64,000 nucleotides of DNA from Entonaema liquescens (Eukaryota; Ascomycota; Sordariomycetes; Xylariales; Xylariaceae), in NCBI GenBank assembly GCA_902805475.1, contig CADCSX010000010.1, positions 1,893,001 through 1,957,000 on the forward strand, in the 5' to 3' direction. Numbering within the stretch: position 1 is the first letter of the stretch; each line of letters begins with the position of its first letter. The translations under genes and the position numbers were made by a program. Under the pieces are notes generated by a model that saw only the letters and a list, made by a program, of their open reading frames with translations, had not been told where the DNA came from and did not search any database. Below are positions 21,411 through 33,493 of this stretch, piece after piece.

Positions 21411-24084
21411 AAGGAAAGAAGGAAGAAGCGTTGGCTAACACATAATGAAAAGCCAAATTATGATGGAGCAGTTCTTGCTAGAATAAGTGATTGGGAGAGG
21501 GTTTCTAGGTAGTGTATGACGGAGTTCAACAGGAATATATATATAAGGTAGGATTTCACCCATCATTTACTAAGGGGCTTAGTTAGCTAACTGGGCCTTA
21601 CGCCCAAGCATTTAGCTCTACACCGCTGCCTTTGCCAGTTCTTTGCTAAACAGCACTTACTCCTCTTTGAACGTAATATGAATGTACTATTGCTACTGTT
21701 CTGTCGTTCGTAGGCGCCTAGTAACTCTTATTAGCCTATAGATTAGAAGAGCCCCTGAGTTAATAGTAGTAATTGTGATATGCAGTGATTAGGGTGCCGT
21801 CACATAGCATCTATCTCAAGACCTCGCTAATAGGTTTATGTAAGGGATCGGAAGATAGTTATCAAACCGCTACGCTACCAAAAGGTAGAGCAGTGTCAAC
21901 TCGAGGGGTTGACGTTGCTATCTCCACCTATAACGACCCCACGGATAGTACCGTGATAGTCTAGTATGCGCGTCTTAGTTTAGGCAGCAACTTATCATAA
22001 AATGAATGACAACTACAACGTATCTAACAGCCATCGCCTGATTACGTGTCACCTAAGCCTCATCCTCTATTTCTCTAGGGTTCCCCTAATAGGTTAGGTA
22101 TGTAATTCGCCCCGGATATACCTCCGGACTTGTTTATTCATTCTTTTACGTAGATAGCTTCTAGTTTATGGCTATGATACACTCAGCTAGGTAAATATGG
22201 GATATAGATGTTGCTGAATTCCTATTCGACTGGCACTGACACTAGGTATATTCACAGGTCTTAAATGTGATTCAAAAGGTCTTTGCTTTTCTGGCTTGCC
22301 CGGTTTGATAGCTGATTTACGAGCTTTTTTTCATTGGTGTATGGGCCTGTTATCCTGAGAGTCCTTTAGTTTGCTTATTCGATGCATGTCTCTCCGACTG
22401 TAGACCCGACCTTTAGTTGTTCTCGTGGGCCGTCCTTGATGTCACTATACTATGCGAATACGATTTTGGTAGGGCGTCATCACGGAAACTGATCCATAGA
22501 CATGATACTAGAAGTAATAAGTTTAGTGACCGAGATGCCGTTTACCCGAGATATGGAAGTATGGCCGCAACGCCATGGTGAAAGCAAGCATCGTAGGGAG
22601 TGGTCGTCGAAACTATCCGATTCGGATTTAATAAGCATATGTACTTATATTTTTCGTATAGTAGTTAAACAGAATATTACAGCCGTTGGCCAGAAAAGGA
22701 AATTAAATCGTGAACTCCGACTCTTCGCATAATTGTATTGATCATCACTTCATAGAAATTCAACTATCCCGATACTAGATTAGAGTGCACCGTCAAACGA
22801 CTTGTCCTTGGCAAGCCTGGATAGCCATCCTGAGACTTTATTCCATGCTCACGGTATACGTTGACATTATATTCTTCCCGCCGGCGACGTGGCATGGCTC
22901 CTTAGTATTGTTAAGTTGCTTGTCAGTCCGTCCGAGCGTTTCGAATTAACTTCCATGGTAAAACTGCCATAGTAAACCCGAACGAATAGTTATAACTCCA
23001 TTACTCCGTTACACAGCCTCCCTCTTTCTTGGGTGCAACGGTGCTCTCCTTTTACCCTGCATTTGATTGACCCCATCACGACTAGTAAATGGGGCGTCAG
23101 GAGCACGAGCCTTTTGAATATCCCGTTAGAGATCTTAGCGGTATCGCACGGGTCTAGTGCTTATCGGCAAGTTTTCTTGGAAGAGCCTTTTAGGTGGCTT
23201 TTCCATATATTGTAGGGAATTAGTTGGATGAAGCGCTGATGAATTTTCCTACCTTTGTTCTACGAGGGGAGCGGTAGTTGAACGATATAGCATACTACGA
23301 TACTTTGTTGACAATAGATCGGGTTAAGTAAAGTTTAAGATAAACACGCAGGCTACCAGATTGTGATGTAAGATGGTTACCTATGAACGGTAGTATCGGT
23401 ACTGCAGCGGTTAGGACTCAGCCGCACTTCCGCAATAGGTGATAGGTACACCATATCTCCAGATCTCACTCAGCTCTCGGATCAATGGCTCTGCCCCAAG
23501 TGTTGTTAACCCCTAGACTCGGTACTTTCGCGGTTCCACTCTTGCATGCAGTAAAGCACCTTTCGGTAAGTGTTGCATGAATGTGAGCCCCATGTTTGTA
23601 ATTAGTGATCGTTTATTCGTTAGAAGTTTCAAGGAATGTCCTGAGAAGGCATTTTGACCAATTAGAATCAGTTCATATCGTCATTTTGTTCGTTACATAG
23701 TACAGTAGCTTCGCCCGCAGGATCAACAGCCGATTCTCGCGCCTCGGACTTGTCCCCACGAAACACAAGAACTTCAAGACTAAGCTCCCCCGGTTTAAAA
23801 CCCGGTAGGTCTTGTCGCCCGGGGTCTGCGGAGGAGGCTTACCGCCACATAGGCCTTCTATGCATGGAACACGAGGAGATTTGGGTATCATTTTGTTGCA
23901 TCTACGGCGTATCTACCAAATATACTCGCAGTTGTCAAGACCATTGCCTGCAATGGTGACGCGGCACCCTGCCCTTTATGTATGTATGTGAGCGGTATTC
24001 GGAATGTCTATTCTTTTGATAATCTCCGGCTTGTTGTATAGGCCCCTTAATCGAAAAATGGGTTTACAGTTGGTTTTCGAGAAA

Positions 24085-24092
24085 TATATAAG
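24085..24092 (+). promoter_or_regulatory. TATA box of the peroxygenase gene
   Basis: TATATAAG, 93 bases before the ATG at 24178. The leader between them is A/C-rich and free of ATGs other than the chosen start, as far as I can see. Confidence 0.55.
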
Positions 24093-24177
24093 GGAGCTGG
24101 TGTGACCAACAATGCAACCATATCAACACAATTAAACCTCACCAACAAGTCAAATTTAAACTATATCCTATATCAAG

Positions 24178-25152
24178 ATGAAGCTAGTGTACTTGTCCTC
24201 CGCCGTAGCCTTTGGCTCCGCAATTGCCGATACGGCTCCGTGGGAAGGCCCCGGAGCGAACGATGGTAAGCTACCCACCAAAACTCGGCCGACATGAAAT
24301 CGAGTAACCCGTTGCTGACACTATGAAGTCCGTTCTCCTTGTCCCATGCTCAACACTCTAGCAAACCACGGGTTTTTACCTCACGATGGCAAGGATATCA
24401 ACGTAAATAAGACGGTGGACGCTTTATCCTCTGCACTAAACATTGCCCCGGAACTGGGTAGCTTCTTACACGATTTCGCGGTAACCGCAAACCCTCAGCC
24501 TAACGCAACGACCTGGAATTTGGATCATCTCAGCCGTCATAACATATTGGAGCATGACGCCAGTTTGAGGTTTGTCTCCGAAATAGAACCTAACTCGCAC
24601 ATATTCCTACTGGTGCGCTAATGCTGAGTTTTATAGTCGCCAGGATGCTTACTTCGGTCCTCCCGACGTCTTTAACGAGGCTGTATTCAACCAGACCAAG
24701 TCGTACTGGACTGGGGACGTAATTACTTTACAGATGGCGGCCAACGCCCGTCTAGCCCGTCTCATGACCTCAAACCTTACGAACCCTGAGTACTCGCTCT
24801 CAGACTTGGGTTCAAACTTCGGCATCGGCGAGTCGGTTGCCTATGTCGCTATTCTAGGATGCAAGGAGACTCGCACGGTCCCGAAGTCCTACGTAGAGTA
24901 CTTATTCGGTAAGGAAAAACTTCTCACATGATAAGCGCAATTTAAAGACTAACAGCAATTATAGAGAACGAACGTCTACCTTATGAGCTTGGTTTCAAGA
25001 AGATGGAAACCGCCATGACTGAGAAGGACCTCGGCGACTTGATGGACGAGCTCGTCACCCTTCAGCATTTCCCTCAATCACCCGGCAAGATTTCCAAGCG
25101 CGCCGAGAGGCCTTCTGAGAAGCGTGCTGAGAAGCGCTGCCCATTCCACTAA
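24178..25152 (+). CDS. Secreted heme-thiolate peroxygenase (unspecific peroxygenase / chloroperoxidase family)
   Basis: Extracellular enzyme that uses hydrogen peroxide to oxygenate or halogenate organic substrates. Four exons, 24178-24265, 24329-24569, 24637-24908 and 24965-25152, join in frame to 262 residues, the size of short peroxygenases. The signal peptide covers about residues 1-17. RSPCPMLNTLANHGFLP holds the heme-ligating Cys34 of the PCP motif. LEHDASLS gives the Glu104-His105-Asp106 motif, where Glu is the expected acid-base residue. The C terminus ends in KR-separated stretches and CPFH. Exon 1 ends in phase 1, so intron 1 splits the codon just before RSPCP. It converges with the MFS gene at 25601-27473, and a TATA box sits 93 bases upstream. 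No lesion seen. Confidence 0.95.
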
Positions 25153-25600
25153 CTGCAATCCTACGATTTCTGCAGTTGGTAAATGTCGTGGGAATAAGAG
25201 CTAAATGCGACTATTCTCAAAACTACGGCATTGGTGTAAACTTCTCTTCGACATCACGGTTGGGAATGCTTGATAGACCAGTAACAGCAAACTCTCGCCA
25301 CTGTGATGCACATCTATAGGCTATTTCGCTCTAGGCAGCACTCGGATTAAACGGGGTATATGATGGATTGGGTAATGTTCAGGCTATAAAAGGGGCCTTT
25401 AAGCCGCAAGGAGATCATGAAGTTTGTATCTATGATAACTTGGCTTGTACATAGAGGCGTATATAATTGATTTTCACCATTCATACATCTATGGCTACAG
25501 TCTATTTATCTCGACTGAGCATCTGCCCGTTGTAAACACCTATCTTCTCCTAAGTAGGTACCTAAGGTAAACCCGCAGTTCCCAGGCATCAAGCGTCATT
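25153..25600. other. Intergenic between convergent genes
   Basis: No gene. Contains TAGGTACCTA at 25555-25564, near the 3' end of the MFS gene. Confidence 0.5.
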
Positions 25601-27473
25601 TCAGCGTTGCTCCAATTGCGGTTGGAGTTCTCGCAACTCTGCGCCTGTTGCTACTTGTGCTACAACGTCATCGGCCGGATCCGCATCCTCAGGATGTTCC
25701 CAACCCTCACGATTGTCGTGTACGAGTCTAACAAAGGCGATGTCAAGTATCAATGCAACAACACAGAGGCCGACTCCGAAGTACAGCGCCGCTCTGAAAC
25801 CAGCTACCCTTCCATGCCTCTTAGATACTTCTGACTCTACAGTCGATGCAAACCCCAGCCCAAGTCCGGTACCGTATAGAAGTAAGGATCCTATAAGTGA
25901 CCCTGCAATACCTTGCTGCTTCCGGTTAACAGAATTGCTAGCAATGATCTGTGCTGCCGTGTAAGTTAAATCAGGCGATAACGAACTCAAGACAGTGCTC
26001 GGGAAAACCTGGTACCAATACGGTTGCTGTTCTGGCATGGTAGCAACAAGGAGATTTGCTGCTAGCATACAGAAAGCACCCATTGCTAAGATCCATTGCG
26101 CCGACACCCGGGGAATGAGATAGGCTGCTAAGAATGTAGCTGCAGCACCGCCAATCCCAAAGGGTGTCCAACCCACGGCAAATTGCATCGGCGTCCAATG
26201 ACGGATTTCTTGAAGCTATAGAACTGTATACCAGAGTAGACAACCTGATGCCATGAAGTTGAGAAGAACGACGAAAATTAACGGTGTAAAGGATGGCGCC
26301 TTAAATATACTTAGAGGCATTATAGGATCGGATGCAAAGTAATGCTCCCAGATGTAATATCCAGCAAAGAGGGCAACTGATACAACAAGTGTAGTTATAA
26401 CTGCGGGATTTGCCCATCCCACAGCTGGTGCTTGACTAACGGAGGGGGCTCAGTTAGCGGAAACCTCGTCTATCAAGCCAAGTAACTTACTTCCATACGA
26501 TATTAAAGACAATCAAGCCGGTTAGAGAAAGAAATGATCCGATCCAGTCTATCTTCCCGCCACGGTCAACAGGCACTTCTCGTGGAAGGAGAGCCCACAA
26601 AGCCACCGTGACCACCAAGCTGACGGCTGCACTAAACTCGAAGCATAAGTAAGGTAGGTAGTTTTCCGGCCCTTGCGACGAGACAACTTACATAAATACA
26701 AGCATCCACAATAATGATGCGTGTTCGATGAACGCTCCAGTGATAAGGCCACCGATGTAGCCCCCTATAGGTGCAGAGGCGCCGAAGAAGGCCAGACTCA
26801 AGTTCCTCATGAAGCCGGGCGGGTTGGTGATGCCGATCATTGCGACGGCATTCGGCATGATGAATGCACCCCCAATCCCGGAAACGGCTCGCATAACATT
26901 AAAAGCTATGAAGTTATCGCAAAATCCGCAGACCAGAGTAAAAATAATAAGGAGCAGGCTTCCTAATAGTAACATATTCTTATGCCCATAGACAGCTCCG
27001 AAACGGCCACTGACGAGAACGAAAGTCCCTTGCGTAAGTCTTATTCATATTAACAGTCACTCTTGGATTGGTGGCTTTCAATAAGGACAGCCGAGGATCA
27101 CGTACGGATAAGAAGCACCAACCCAGTTGGCGTGCACACCCGACACACCAAACTTTTCACTTATTACCAGCCCGCCAGCTATACCTATTAGGTTGCAGAT
27201 CATTTGCATAAGGTTACAGGCGACAATCAGCGTTGTCGTGGCTAGGCGACGACTCTTTTTAGTGACATTTAAAGGGGCTACATCGAATACACGCTGCATG
27301 TCCTCAGGAGACGGGACAGCATGTTGAGGCTCTTGGGGCTCCTCATTTTCAATCTGACGATCAGGTATCACTTGTGATGTCTTCGAGGATGTGATTTTAG
27401 GGATTGCCTTTGATTGTGTAGCAGAGGAACCACCACCGGGGGTTAGTTCGTGAAGTATGGAGTGTAACGACAT
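25601..27473 (-). CDS. MFS transporter (DHA2) interrupted by an in-frame TAG
   Basis: Predicted exporter next to the peroxygenase. Exons: 27473-27106, 27039-26692, 26631-26491 and 26435-25601; phases agree at every junction (SYP-LTQGTFVLVSGR, LVF-I-AAVSLVV, IVW-N-QAPAVGWANPA). The full frame would give 563 residues. TAG at 26218-26216 lies within a helix, between LLWYTVL and LQEIRHWTP, with the same frame continuing family-like on both sides. Translation would end after 358 residues, losing the C-terminal helices. No GT/AG pair nearby gives a plausible intron that removes it. In relatives the position is usually an ordinary residue such as Tyr (family recollection). Probably a recent pseudogene or an allele with a null mutation; readthrough or sequence error cannot be excluded. 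Confidence 0.85.
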
Positions 27474-27563
27474 TTTATTATGATGAAATCAATCATCGAC
27501 ATTCACGAATGCATTCTTACTCTTGAATAACCGAATCGCAAAAAATGCAATAAGGGTAGATGG

Positions 27564-27570
27564 ATTTATA
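27564..27570 (-). promoter_or_regulatory. Possible TATA box of the MFS gene
   Basis: TATAAAT on the minus strand, about 90 bases before the ATG at 27473. Confidence 0.4.
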
Positions 27571-27697
27571 ACCCGTTACGCCGATCTCGTCGTTCAGAGG
27601 ACCACCTAAGCGGGGTTTGTCGTATTATATCGAGGCCATGACGCTGTCGACTCGCGTCCGTTACCGGATTATATGACTTGAGTTTCCAAGCATGTCT

Positions 27698-28608
27698 TCA
27701 TACATGTTCAATGGCGGATACGGCAGTGGTTCCAGCATCTACTGTGATAACACTGCCGGTAATCCAACGAGCTTGGTCGCTAGCTAGAAACCTAACAGCC
27801 GTCGCACAGTCCCATGCGTTCCCCTCTGTTCTTAGGAGACTCCGATTTCTTCGCGCTTCTCGAGTCTGTGCGCTCATGCCTTTTGCATACATCATGGGCG
27901 TATAGAGATAACCTGATAGGATTTAGTATCACTACGGAAATAAATATATGTTGGGAATACTCTGGCTGCGCCTCACTTACCCGGGCACACACAGTTCACA
28001 CGAATGCCATCCGACCCATGATGCGCTGCCATAGCTCGGGTCATGTTCAGAACAGCACCCTTGCTTGTCGGATATAGCAAATGAGGAGTGCCTCCTACTA
28101 AACCCGCGACGGATCCCATATTGACGATACTTCCTCGGGTTCCTTCCGAGGACTCGCTATTCTTAAGCATCTCAGGTACGACGAATTTCACCATGTTTGC
28201 CATACTTGTAACATTCACGTCCAGGCCGCGACGCCATTGATCTAAGTCAAAGTTCGTGGCGGTTCCTCTGGCGCCCATGATGCCCACATTGTTGACTAGG
28301 ATATCAATTCGTCCATATTTCGACAGCGCCGCATCCAAGATGCTTTGACAATCGGTAGGTTTAGTGACGTCCCCTTGACAGCTGATGCTTTCCCCCATTC
28401 CCTCCGCTTCTATCATGTCGCTTGTACGTTTAGCCCACGAAGGGGATATATCAGCGCACACGACAGAGGCGCCATCTTCGGCTAATAGAATCGAGATGGC
28501 TCGACCATTGCCGAGGCCATCACCTTCGCAACCCGCCCCGGTTACGATGGCGACCTTCCCCGCAAGAGATCTCGACGGCCTCGGAGGAATGTCGTCCGCC
28601 ACTAACAC
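27698..28608 (-). CDS. Short-chain dehydrogenase/reductase (FabG-like)
   Basis: NAD(P)-dependent oxidoreductase with a Rossmann fold. Two exons, 28608-27981 and 27912-27698, join as CVCPG-YLYTPMMYAKGM to give 280 residues, a typical classical SDR length. Near the N terminus VAIVTGAG...GLGNG is the coenzyme-binding glycine motif. VNNVGIMG corresponds to the NNAG motif. Ser in VNMGSVAGL and Tyr/Lys in YPTSK form the catalytic set. The C terminus ends in ITGSVITVDAGTT. Asp in VVCADIS after strand 2 suggests an NAD preference (inference). The substrate is unknown. It lies upstream of the MFS gene on the same strand and could act on products of the nearby peroxygenase (inference). Confidence 0.93.
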
Positions 28609-29920
28609 CGAGGTTAGGGGATTTAATCACATCGGAGTATTCTCAGACCATTACATACGCGTTCTCCTTTCTATGCTAAAATCTCGTCTTCCAACCAAGC
28701 GAATAATTGGAAAGCTAGAGTTTTGTAATAGTGGAAACACGATGGGTTGAGAAATGCGACGCATTGGAGGCACCGCTACGAAGGGCGCGGGACTTGATGA
28801 GGGGTTCTTGTTCTTTAAACATGTCGAGAACAGAGCCCGTGATCTTGAATGTAATCTAACATGCCGAAAAAACAATACGTTTCTAAATTGAAGATGAGAC
28901 ATAGTTAATATATGTTAGAACTTGAATCCTCGAGTTAAATTTAGGTCTGTCTGTAGCTTTGGGAAATTGGTAACAGACATTCCGTAAATTGGACAAAGAT
29001 GTAAAGAAAGAGATTCCATCTCCAACTCGGGGGATTAACAAAGGAATGCTATCTAACCCGAATCTATACAAGGGCCTTGGTACTAGGAAATAGACATTTA
29101 CTCTAGTTTGTTATAGCTATAGTCTAGGAATTCGAATTATAAGTTGACGTTTTTAACTCTAACTGATATAAATAGGCGACAACTAGCTGAATTACCAGGT
29201 GTCTTGCATGTACTAAAATAGGTTGAAGACATGACAATTATACCCTGTAAATCGCGTTAAAAATCGCCAAGAAGGGATCTTTGTCGCCAAGGATTAGGCT
29301 ATCTGTAGCTTATAGTCAACTAATAAGTTAAGTAGGATGTTGGTGAATCTTCAATCGTGGGGCATTTCCGAGATTAATACCTGCTATCCATCTTCAATTC
29401 AACTACTTAGATATAATTTGAAAGGCTCAAATACGCAAGGTATCTAGTTGCAGCAGTTCCATGTAGGAGTTAATTGTCAGGCACGGCTTTCGAAAATTCA
29501 TAATAGAAAGGCGGATTTTCAACCCCTCAAACTCCTTTGCAAGCCAAACCAGCATCACCTTAAATTTTGATATCTGAGATACCTAACCTCTTTTCGAGAC
29601 CTGTTGATGACATAAGATATAGCTCAATTCTCTCAGTTCTCTCCGATCTAGTTCGGAGGAAATAAGACTGTCTACTTTAAGTACATGTATACACGAGGAC
29701 TGCATGTGGCTATAGGTAGGTAAACATAATGCAGAAGATTAATCACGTTTGTGAATCACACGAATCCATTTATAAGCCGTGAACCATAGAACATGGACCA
29801 TATACTCCATCCATGCGGATGATGTACGCATGCCTCGCCAAGAGTCGGTGAAGATGACATTACCGAATACGATCTGTGCGGCATCCTTCAACCCTATAGT
29901 AAGAAGGTACCAACACCAGT

Positions 29921-29967
29921 GGATGTCAAGGGATGTCAAGGGATGTTAATGGCTGTTAATGGATGCC
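29921..29967. repeat. Short imperfect tandem repeat, about 10-base unit
   Basis: Two GGATGTCAAG units followed by GGATGTTAAT, GGCTGTTAAT and GGATG. Successive units differ mostly by C/T changes. Confidence 0.6.
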
Positions 29968-30134
29968 GGCATACACCTGCAATTAAAATGCGGCTCACGA
30001 AGGATCTCACTTACGACCCCTGCGTCTTATATTCAACTCAAAACTACTCGCTCCGACATGGCTCGGAATAGTTGACTAATGTCTCACTGTACGGAGAATT
30101 CCATATTACCGCGATAGTCATACTTGTGTGAACT

Positions 30135-30142
30135 TATATAAA
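30135..30142 (+). promoter_or_regulatory. TATA box of the DJ-1/PfpI gene
   Basis: TATATAAA, 114 bases before the ATG at 30249. Confidence 0.5.
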
Positions 30143-30248
30143 CAGCGGGCGATACCAGGTCGACAAGAGTCTATTACACTTAAACCAACGCAACAGTAAC
30201 TCAGAACACCAACAATACAATACCGACAACAAGATCACACTGCCCATC

Positions 30249-31015
30249 ATGGTTAATATAACTAGTAAGTCGTCTTAACCATCTATAGACATAAATGCGC
30301 GTCTCACTCTGGCTAACCCGGTACCGTAGGTCCCCTCCGCATCGGCTACGTGCTATTCCCGGCCTTCACGTCGATAGACGTCTTTGGGCCGTTGAACGTG
30401 CTGAACTTGGTCTCCATGAACTACAACATGACGTTGTCGTTGCTATCGACAGATCTGGAGCCGATCAGCGTGGACCGCACCATCATAGGCGGCGTAGGTA
30501 GCGGCATGGGAGCAGTGTCGGCGTCGCCCAACTTCACCGAGTTCGTCCTTCCGACGCACACTTTCGACAACGCGCCGGACATCGATGTTCTGTTCGTACC
30601 AGGAGGCTTTGGTACTCGGAACATCAACGGCACACAGCCCCACGTCGACTGGATCCGCAGTCGCATCGAACAGGAGCCGAAGCTGGATTACTTGATGAGC
30701 GTGTGCACAGGCGCTTCGCTATTGGCGCGCACCGGAAAACTTGAGGGCAAGAATGCTACCACCAACAAGGCCTCTTTCAACTGGGTCAAATCTGTCGAGC
30801 ACGCTGACAAAGTCAACTGGATCGCCAAGGCCCGGTGGGTAGTCGACGGAACCACCTGGACCAGCTCGGGAGTTAGCGCCGGTACGGATATGACTTTGAA
30901 CTGGATTGAGCATTTGTACGGGAGGAACGAGAGCGAGAGAGTCCGAAACCTCATGGAGTGGAACGCTTTGAACCAGACCGATGATCCATTTGCCGAGTAC
31001 TACGGACTCGTTTAA
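30249..31015 (+). CDS. DJ-1/PfpI (ThiJ) family protein, isocyanide-hydratase-like
   Basis: Class I glutamine-amidotransferase-like fold. Two exons: a 16-base first exon (30249-30264, MVNIT) and 30330-31015, 233 residues in total. IGYVLFPAFTSIDVFGPL matches the first strand and helix of this family. DVLFVPGGFGTR provides the glycine loop. The nucleophile elbow is SVCTGASLLARTG, with Cys at about residue 137. SSGVSAGTDMTL closes the fold. Relatives act as isocyanide hydratases, amidases or glyoxalase-like enzymes; which one cannot be told here. No signal peptide, so probably cytosolic. The nearest neighbour downstream is the gamma-glutamyltransferase, transcribed toward it. Confidence 0.92.
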
Positions 31016-31749
31016 GCTACCGGGGACTGTAGGTTCTCGTACTTATCGACTCTGAATTATATTTTATCCACTACACCCCCGGAACCCTGCTGCGGTACGC
31101 GCCTGCTACCAGCTGTCGCTTGGATTGCTGTAAGGATGCGGTCATCAGTGGGTTTACGCAACGACCTGGGGCAATAAAACTCGCCAAAAACTCGGTTCGA
31201 TTTGGCAGCAACGAGGTAGAGATGATGAAGATTGACTGGAATGAGTTTTAGTTTATGAAGACCCTATCAAGTTTGACTATCGATTACGAGTGCTATTAAC
31301 AGATCGCTACGGTGACATCTGAGTAAACCGAAGCTGAATCATCGAAACAAAATATTATGCTTAATATCTGCTATTGATCACTGTCCATGATAATATAGAG
31401 AATCTTAAAGTTACCTCACAACTAGAATTGGCATGTTATGTATCAGTCTTGCCACTACTGATACTCCGATTCGCTGCATATTAGGTAGGTAGGTAAGTAA
31501 ACAATGCATCGCAAATGTGCTAAAAGTGATAAGAAAGCATAGGTAGGCAATTATAAGTCATTAACCACATTGCAGTATAATTAGATTCTAATCTAACGAG
31601 TATTATTTAATATTTTAAATCTCTTATAACATGCTCCTCTCAGCTGCCGGTATAATAAGCTAGAGGTAAAATATTAGAAATTCATACAACGGATATGGTC
31701 CGAACATTAAGGATATCATATCAACATAAGAATTATCTCATCACCGCCT
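31016..31749. other. Intergenic between convergent genes
   Basis: No gene seen. AT-rich toward 31600, with a short TAGGTAGGTAGGTAAG run at about 31482-31497. Confidence 0.5.
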
Positions 31750-33493
31750 TTATACCGCGAACCCGCCCGAGTTAACTTGGCGCGGTTCTCCAGCAGCCTC
31801 AAAGGTTCCGTTAGGCAATAACCGTAAACCTTGCGCGGTACTCTGACCCGGTGCCACCCAGGTCACGTTGTGGCCTAGAGATTTCAGGTATGCGACGGTG
31901 CTATTGTCGTAAGTATACTCAAAAGATATTTGGGGAGGGCTGAGCTGGTCGTGTAGCCTAGGCGCCGCCAATGCCTCAGCCGTCGTAAAGTTCTGGTCGA
32001 TTACGTGATGGATGTTCTGAATGGTAGCTGTGATAATGCGACTACCACCAGCAGCTCCTATCACAAAATACAGCTTGCCTTCGGCTGTTTCGACTATGGT
32101 CCCTGAGATCGAAGATAGCGGTCGCTTACCCGGGCGAATAAAGTTCGCAGGGCTCGGAATATAACCAAATGCGTTGCTAGAGTTGGGAATAGAGAAGTCG
32201 TTCATTTCGTCATTCATAATGACACCAGTCTCAGGTACAATTAGTTGAGATCCGAAGATCAAGTTAATAGTCGTCGTAAGACTAATAGCCAAGCCACTCT
32301 TATCCGCAGCAACGATATGGCTCGTGCCTGGAGTGTCAAGACTCTCGAGACCCTCGGGGTCGTAGTAGGAGACGTTCTGAGTTTGGAAGTCGGAGATTTT
32401 GGAGCGCACTTCGGCAGCGGTCGCATCGGAAATCATAGACTCCTGGTATTCATCAAGTCCCTCAACGAAGGAAGGATCGCCAAGTTCAGACCGTTGGCCG
32501 TAAGCAAACTTAAGCGCTTCATCTAGTCTATGAGTTGTCAAGTTAACCGCGGCGGGGTTACCAAAATCCTCATAGCCATCAACGATTTTCAGCGCACTAA
32601 GAGCTACCACACCGCTTGCCGGGGCACTGATGCTCGTGAGCTTGTAGCCTCTGTACTTAATCTCGGAAGGCTTCCTGATTGCGACAGTGTAGTTCTTCAA
32701 GTCATCTAGAGTCATGGTCCCGTTCTTTGCTTGTAGAGCCGCGATTGTCGCCTTGGCGATGGCGCCCGTGTAAAATGCATCTGCACCCTCATTGGCGACA
32801 ACTTCCAAGGTATCGGCGTAGCGCTTGCGCGTTATGGTCTCGCCTAACTTGACGATATAGCCATTCGGGGCAAAGTCAATCGCCCAGGCTGGGTCATCCT
32901 TGAGGAAATCGTTTGGTGTCGTAGATGCAATGTACTTCACGAGATCCTCTGTTACCTCGAATCCCTCTCGAGCTACCTTGATGGCAGGTTTCACCACCTC
33001 GGCCCACGGGAGCTTCCCATAGTTCTTGTGCAGATATTCCAGACCTCTAAGCTCTCCCGGTACACCACTATAACGTGTTAATCCTAAGAGTAATAATTGT
33101 CCGTCTTGAACGGGATGGTTACCTTGCTAGACCACCATATATACTGGCGTCGGTGTTATTGTTGTACATCTCCTCATAAGCAGCTGCTGGGGCCGTCTCT
33201 CGGAAATCGATATATTCGTACTTCCCATCGCTGCCACGGACGAGCATAAAGCCGCCGCCACCAATGCCACTGTGGTACATGCCGATGACTCCGACACAAA
33301 GCACAGTGCCAACAAGAGCATCAGCAGCATTTCCACCGGCTTGAAGTAGACCAGTCCCAATCTTAGAGCAGACAGAGCTCTCCGATGCGACAGCACCCAA
33401 CGTAGGGATTCGTTCGCATGATCTCGCGAGCCCTGTATTCGCCAAGAAGCCCAGCTGTAAGACAGCGGCTGCGATACTCCTGAAAGACGACAT
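31750..33493 (-). CDS. Secreted gamma-glutamyltransferase (glutathione hydrolase)
   Basis: N-terminal nucleophile hydrolase that removes gamma-glutamyl groups from glutathione and its conjugates. Exons 33493-33123 and 33067-31750 join as GGLA-R/S-GVPGE to 562 residues, the usual length. A signal peptide covers about residues 1-23. The large-subunit region contains GGNAADAL, GIGGGGFMLVR and FRETAP. The autoprocessing site and catalytic Thr lie in DTPGTSHIVAADKSG, about residue 375, where the small subunit begins. MNDEMNDFS and the PGKRPLSSISGT and GAAGGSRI blocks follow as in active enzymes. All key residues I can recognise are present. The signal peptide and several N-x-S/T sites suggest an extracellular or vacuolar location. 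Confidence 0.95.

Larger units (their letters stand above)
20535..24177. other. 3.6-kb gene-free region with hairpin-rich repeats
   Basis: No ORF here resembles a known family; the longest (22502-22732, 23673-23891, 23750-23959) are short and featureless. Composition is ordinary, so it is not a RIP tract. Its one clear structure is the repeat pair at 20711-20900 and 21221-21410. Confidence 0.55.
28609..30248. other. 1.6-kb intergenic region
   Basis: No convincing gene; minus-strand ORFs at 28651-28902, 28883-29071 and 29739-29939 have no features. A short imperfect tandem repeat lies at 29921-29967. It separates divergent SDR and DJ-1 genes, so both promoters should be here. Confidence 0.5.

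Noticed and set aside
14968..33493. Calling the region 15-33 kb a secondary-metabolite biosynthetic cluster
   Set aside because: No polyketide synthase, peptide synthetase, terpene synthase or other scaffold enzyme is present in the window.
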